Source of the DNA: Pinus tabuliformis
Taxonomy: Eukaryota > Streptophyta > Pinopsida > Pinales > Pinaceae
Reading direction: 5' to 3'
Length of the DNA: 64,000 bases
Assembly (NCBI GenBank): GCA_031772625.1
Contig: CM062815.1
Location: 918,312,979-918,376,978, forward strand
Shown here: positions 58,590 through 64,000 of the stretch, in pieces
How positions within the stretch are numbered: position 1 is the stretch's first letter
Layout of the letters: each line of letters starts with the position of its first letter
Translations under genes and position numbers: made by a program
Notes under the pieces: model-generated
The model's database searches: none
Seen by the model: only the letters and a program-made list of their open reading frames with translations
Told to the model about the DNA's origin: nothing

Positions 58590-59935
58590 TGGGGAGATTG
58601 TGCAATTTTCACTGGGAGGCTGGGAGACTGACTGCAAAAAATATGCAAGGCATAGTATTGGCTATCAATAGGCTGAATGACTACTGAAACTACACAATGC
58701 ATAATAAAACCTGGCCTGCTGAGGACTGAAACTGTGCAACGTGCAATTTCAATCAACGATGACATGCAAACCCAGCAAATTGCATTGCACAATTTATGGG
58801 GCCGGCAAGGCACTGCCTTCCAGAATTGCGCAAAGAAAGCCTGGAGTCCAGTGTTGGGAAAAATTTGCATATTTTATGGAGGGAAGGTTGATCCTTCACT
58901 CTCATAAATGCGCATTGCTAGCCGGGCAAGGCAAGGTCCGGGCCAAGGCAACCCAGACCTGCCAACAGGCGATTAAAAACATGAAAGGTTATGAATGCAT
59001 GGAGAAGCTAGGTGTAAACAAGAGTGAATGATCATGCATGAAAATAATGAGTGCAAGATTCAAAAAATGAGAAAACAAACATGTCTGTGAAGTGATTCGC
59101 CGCAACAACGACTGTCAGTGCAAAAACAATGTCATGCATGCGACAACAGTGAGATGCAATGAAAAAATTAAAGCAACACTTGTACAAGATAACATGCATT
59201 AAAACGACAACAGGAGTTCAAAGAAACCAAGAAAACAAAATTCACACAAAGCGAAACACAAAAAGCAACAAAAGAGCAACAAAAGACATGAAAATAAGAC
59301 TTACCCGGAAAAATTTGAATTGAATGTGCCCAAGACTACTAGATACGATATGGGATGTCAGAGATCCAAGGCTGATATGAGGAATGAGCTCTGCAACATC
59401 GAATAAATAAGTTTTGATGAGTATGAGGCTTATGACGCACATGCCAAAAATCTAGGAAAAAGTGACACTTGGAGGGAATTTTCTGAAACGATCTTTGGAG
59501 GTAACCTCCAGCTGCTAAAAATAGATTGCTAAAATCTAGGGATGCTTTTTTTTCTTTTGCTTTTTTCTTTTTCGGGAAAAGCAGCCCATGCATGCAAATC
59601 AATATTGCTTAGTCCTAAGGGAACTTGTCAACCTGAAAGAACATGCTACAGTTTGTAAGCCTGGGGATGAAATTTGTGCAATTTATGGGCTGAGAAAGAC
59701 TGGTTTTCCCTCATGCATTGCACAATTTCTATATTGAATCCCTGGATATCAATCAGAATTTCACATTTTTTGAGCTGAAGCCCAGTATTGGGCTGAATTG
59801 CACATTTTCTAGAGGGAAGGCTGCCTAGTTGGATTGCACATTTTTGGAGCCAGCAGGAAGCCCAGTTGGATTGTGCAATTTCTAGAGGGAAGGTTGGTTC
59901 CCCTTCAGAATTATGCAATTTTCTTGGTGAACACC
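58590..59935 (-). repeat. Degenerate GCACAATTT repeats upstream of the pseudogene
   Basis: Clusters at 58590-58930 and 59655-59930 repeat a ~40-60-base unit with GCACAATTT/TGCAATTT followed by variants of CTAGAGGGAAGG. Read on the minus strand as codons this gives recurring KCAIQ/KLHN-like words, but I take it for untranslated leader, not a protein. 59936-60800 shows no gene. Confidence 0.5.
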
Positions 59936-60802
59936 TCATCCAGAAGATTGACTAAGTCTGAAATGTCAACCTATCATGGGAGACAAACAAGTTGACACAG
60001 GCTGGGCGGCCACTAAAACTCAGTTGAAGCCTGTGTAGTTGGACAATGCAAGACATGCTGCTAAGGATGGTTGGTAGGGAGGCTCCAAATGAAGCTAAGG
60101 AAAAATTTTGGAGGGTGGTTGTAGCCGCTACAACAGGTTTGAAGATATTATTAGAAGCGGATGGAGGAAACAAGGCTTAATCACTAAGGCACTTAAGAAT
60201 CTCAATTTATGTCCTTGTATGGGAAATGATGTAAATAATGAGAAACATGGGTGAATGCTTGGTATGGTGGAGTTCCCATTAAGGGATTCAAACCAAAAAT
60301 ATGAGTACCATTAATTATAGATAAATTCATAAACAACATTTGAATCAACTTGCTCCTCCATTACACTCATATTAGTGGAATAAAAACATTAATGAATGAT
60401 AATAACATAAAAAGAAAACATTTATGCAATTACCCCAAGAACTAGAATTAAAATTGGTATTTATTTTTTAGTTTTAGAGAGATGACTTCATTGCATATCA
60501 TCATCTGCTTCACACTCTAAACCCTTAATTTGTCTCATCTTTTATCTTTTACTTCTCCCCCTACGACTGATTGTCTTGATGAGTTTCAAAAACAGATTCT
60601 CGAAACAATTATAAAAAAGTTTATTTTTGAAGCATTTGGAAATAATAAAATTACAAGAAATATAAATTTAATATCATATATATTAAATATGACCCCTTGT
60701 ACAAAATAAATCTTCGGCCCTTTAAAAAAAAAATCACAATACAAACATATATCAAGATTTTTAATTAAAACAAAAATATTAGATGCATTGAGGTCTGATA
60801 TT

Positions 60803-61421
60803 TCATTAGGGGAGTTTTGGGGTCTAAAATGGGCCTCCTAAGGGAATTATAAAATAATAGTGGAAATAATAAAATAAGATTAGATTACATCATCAATTTT
60901 TAGAGTGAAAAGAGAAAAATTATTCTTTCAACTTATCTCCCTATGGGTTTACTCAATTTTCGAGCGAAAACACTAGTTGGATGCATAATTTGATTCCTCA
61001 TCCAAGGACTACCCATGTTGCATACTTTTGATGGACACTGCTACATAAAAAATGAGAAATACATGATAAACATGATTGCAATCACGTTTTTTCATGTATT
61101 TCTCATTTTTCCTGTAGAAAGGTCCATCGAAAATATCCAACATGGGTACTCCTTGGATGAGGAATTAAATTTTTCATCCAATGAGTACTCCCGCTCAAAA
61201 TTTGAGTAAAACCTTAAGGAGATAAGTTGAAAATATGTGTTAAAAAACTAGTTTTACTATTTTATTATTTTTTAATCTTTTTACTTTTTTACACCAAAAA
61301 TCGTGAATCATCCCCCATGGTTGACATCATCATCTTGAATCCTATTGGTTCTTGTAAATTTCATTCTCGTTGTACATTTTTCATAGAAGGCCCATTTTAG
61401 ACCTCAAAAATCCCCTAATGA
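60803..61421. mobile_element. Foldback (long inverted repeat) element
   Basis: The two halves are imperfect inverted copies. Ends are TCATTAGGGG (60803) and CCCCTAATGA (61421). GTCTAAAATGGGCC (60820s) mirrors GGCCCATTTTAGAC (~61390-61403), CAACTTATCTCC mirrors GGAGATAAGTTG, and TTCCTCATCCAAGGA mirrors TCCTTGGATGAGGAA. AAAATGAGAAATACATGA (~61050) mirrors TCATGTATTTCTCATTTT at the centre (~61080). No transposase and no clear target duplication, so the superfamily is open. Confidence 0.75.
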
Positions 61422-61866
61422 TCACACGCCATGTGGAGATGAGCTAGATATATGGAGACCTTGGTGGCAGTGGAAAACTATGTGCAGGTCCCAACTTCGT
61501 TGTAAATATATCATCAAAACCCTCAATGGTTTTATAAAACCAAAAACCATTTTGCACCACCCTTCTTCGTGGTTTTGGAAAAATGAGGCAGGGGTGGCGC
61601 AATAAATCTAGACCATCCATTAATTGTATTGTTGGTTTTACAATACCATTTTGTGACACCTTTAGTCTTGTTAAACTTTGGATATGTAGACCCCTTTCAA
61701 TTTGGTGATCTCGAAAAGGAATATAATAAACATTGATTTGTTTTGGTACCTGCACAAAAGTTGACCGATTTTCATTGACTCATGATGCTTCAAACTCTTC
61801 ATCTAGGCATCATCCACCAGATCATTATAATTTTTCAACTGAGCCCACATTGGTCAATACTAGATT

Positions 61867-62176
61867 TCAGAGTTTTGGAATTTCCTTTAAAACCAAAACA
61901 TGAACATCTTGAAGCTGAGAGAAATTCACTAGAAAAACATTATCATCACTAAGTCGAGTGCCAACATGGTCGCCTAGCTCAAACTCCTCACATAATTGTA
62001 ACAAATTCATTAGTTGTGCATAGAAATTCTCTTTGACTGCTAACCATTTGGTCAAAACCTATGGTATGATCTATAGCTGGTGCAACATTACAGATACATG
62101 AATCAAGATAAGCATTGATAATACCAAGCTTCCACACAAAGAATGTATGCTCCTTTAAAATATTAGTGACCTTCAA
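61867..62176 (-). pseudogene. Decayed minus-strand coding relic, unidentified
   Basis: Two overlapping open frames look like halves of one protein separated by a frameshift near 62000-62050: LGIINAYLDSCICNVAPAID, then LMNLLQLCEEFELGDHVGTR. Helical, Leu-rich end. Weak coiled-coil-like coding may extend upstream towards 62580. No family recognised. Confidence 0.3.
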
Positions 62177-62639
62177 GACTGATTTGAATCCAAAAAGAAT
62201 AAAAGTGATAATCTATGTCTGGCCCACTGAGCTATTCCTCTAGGAGGATTCATACCCAAACAAAGGTAACTTTTGATAGTAGGATTCTAATCTAGAGAAT
62301 GGCATGGAAAATGTTGTAGGTAAAATTCCCCCCGCCCTTATAGGATGCATGTCTCCATCTCATTCAATAGTTACAATAGACTAAAATCATTGTTCAGCTA
62401 CCAGTAAAGCACCACATGCACTTGTCTCTTTCTTTGCAAGTGAAAAATATTGAGCATCTCATCGGTCCCATGCATCCTTCTGTTCATCCAACTAGGCTCT
62501 ACATGCTTACACTTGACTTGCAAGCTCTTCTAATTCTCCCCAAGAAATGTGACCCTACCCTTGTCAATAGCCATTTCAAGTGATACTTTCCATTTAGTTA
62601 TTTATTAAACATTTTCATAGTAGGTTATCTTAAGTTATA

Positions 62640-63613
62640 ATAAAGAATCCATTTTCATTCCAATGTTAGCCAACTCTTTAGGTGCGAGATAAAAATCTCC
62701 TCTTTTGTGAAAGTGAACTAAATGCCTCCATAATAGTAGGGTTGTGGGAAATAATTGATCTTATTGATTCTAGAATTACACATCCAACTAGTGACCCACT
62801 AGTCTATGAATTGCAATTAAGCAAAATCAAAATCTCAAAGTCCTATCTTGATCAACATAACCCATTATATCCCACTAGCCTAATCCACGTTAGATTGAAT
62901 TTTGTCTACTAATTTTCTGAACATATTTCATAATTCCTAAAATAAACATACATTTTGCAACTTGCTCTTCCAAATTAGGTACACACCATTTCCAATTTTG
63001 GTATCATATATCTTCTCCTAGACCTACCATAATTCACTCTATCAAAGAATTTCATGTATTGAATATCTTTCCTTTGATCTCGATGTATAGAGAAACTACT
63101 ACAAAACAATTAATACCTTGACATTATTGTTTTGAGACATTTTTTATTTTTATTTTGTGTAGTGTTTTCTTCTAGGATTATCGCATCCATAATTATTTAA
63201 ATCGATGTTTCGAGCCATCCACCATGGTTCATCATCAGGATAGATAAAAAAATTGCACTAGTTACATGCATATATTTTTTGAAAACAAATATCCCACATC
63301 TATGACGAAACATTATAACCTTTATATTTAACATCATACACAATTAATTTCAATGCATTGTGAACATATATTGTTACTTCCACTTGGTAGTGGGCTCCTT
63401 CCTTGGTGTCTTCTATGGGTTATGGTTTTCGATTGGTAGACTTTCGTTGGAGATTGGGATAAAACCCGATAATTTTAATAAAATTAAAATATCTCCATAT
63501 AAGAAGTCGAGAGAATAAAGAGATTATAGAAACCCATTGTCTGCACAAGAAATTTTCTATTTTTTTAAGCTAGAAAATAAAAAGGAATTTGTCACGTGAT
63601 ATCATAGCCCCCA
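62640..63613. other. AT-rich sequence, no supported feature
   Basis: I see no gene, RNA gene or repeat boundary here. Confidence 0.5.
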
Positions 63614-64000
63614 ATGAAAATGTTGTCCTCCTTGTGAGATAGCAAACATTCTCCTGACTCCAATCCTCCAAATATGTGAGCTAGTTGTGCACAATCCTCT
63701 GCCAGGGAAACCATTGAAATATATAGGGTCGATATAATCCTTGAAGCCTTCTTAAGAGCAATTTATAATGTAGAGGAGCAAGTTAGGCAAGCTCGCAGGT
63801 TCATATTAAACACACACATGGGGTGAGAGACCATCGATTAGATCCTTGAAGTGGGAAATTTCACTAGAGCCAAAGAAAGGTATTTGTAGATTATCAACCT
63901 GTATAGGAATGAAAAAATTCTCATGGGAATAGTTCTCATAGAAAGGGTTGACACTCAATAGGAAACTATCTTTTGAATTCCTGAGCTCTCGGAAAAAATG
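63614..64000 (+). pseudogene. Coding relic running off the window end
   Basis: A single frame of 129 codons from ATG 63614 to the last base, with seven stops (TGA or TAG, each one step from CGA or CAG) and no frameshift. Readable segments include IYRVDIILEAFLRAIYNVEE and YRNEKILMGIVLIERVDT, helical and charged. The family is not recognised, and the true start is uncertain. Confidence 0.35.

Overview
This is a transposon-dominated stretch of a large seed-plant nuclear genome, most likely a gymnosperm such as a conifer. That assignment is inferred from several kilobase-scale nested LTR retrotransposons, very low gene density, plant-type GT-AG introns, tRNA-derived SINEs and a plant receptor kinase; nothing in the sequence names the species. 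I recognise one complete ordinary host gene, an LRR receptor-like kinase at 46857-50205.

Layout. Positions 1-24684 are one Ty3/gypsy element (A, Athila-like: Asp-tRNA-type PBS, large extra ORF after pol) whose 5' end lies outside the window. Its 5' LTR was split by a Ty1/copia element (811-6875, target duplication ACACT). Its pol-to-extra-ORF spacer was split by a minus-strand chromovirus with a C-terminal chromodomain (13241-19055). After a short older remnant, 24822-40368 is a complete, very young gypsy element of Tat type (15.5 kb, target duplication GGCAC, Arg-tRNA PBS, LTRs differing by 4 substitutions and 1 indel). It carries gag-pol, a separate second RNase H with a full catalytic set, and, on the opposite strand, an apparent intron-containing gene with its own TATA box. 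Downstream are two tRNA-type SINEs, microsatellites, MITE-like palindromes, the receptor kinase with duplicated upstream DNA, a 1.3-kb diverged direct repeat, a decayed ~1000-codon minus-strand gene of unknown function (55443-58455), a foldback element, and further coding relics to the window end.

How the parts relate. LTR divergence gives an internally consistent order: A is oldest (about 5% in the parts I compared), then copia (about 2.5%), the chromovirus (about 1.4%) and Tat (about 0.4%). The older elements are dead. Their reading frames are often still intact but carry stops almost only where Gln or Arg codons would fit, the pattern expected from C-to-T decay of methylated DNA. The most interesting region is the Tat 3' half. 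There the polyprotein's own RNase H has lost its first catalytic Asp, a complete second RNase H lies after the integrase, and a plant-mobile-domain-like protein is encoded antisense with two well-formed introns. Several families of short hairpins with compensatory stem changes recur in the untranslated parts of both gypsy elements.
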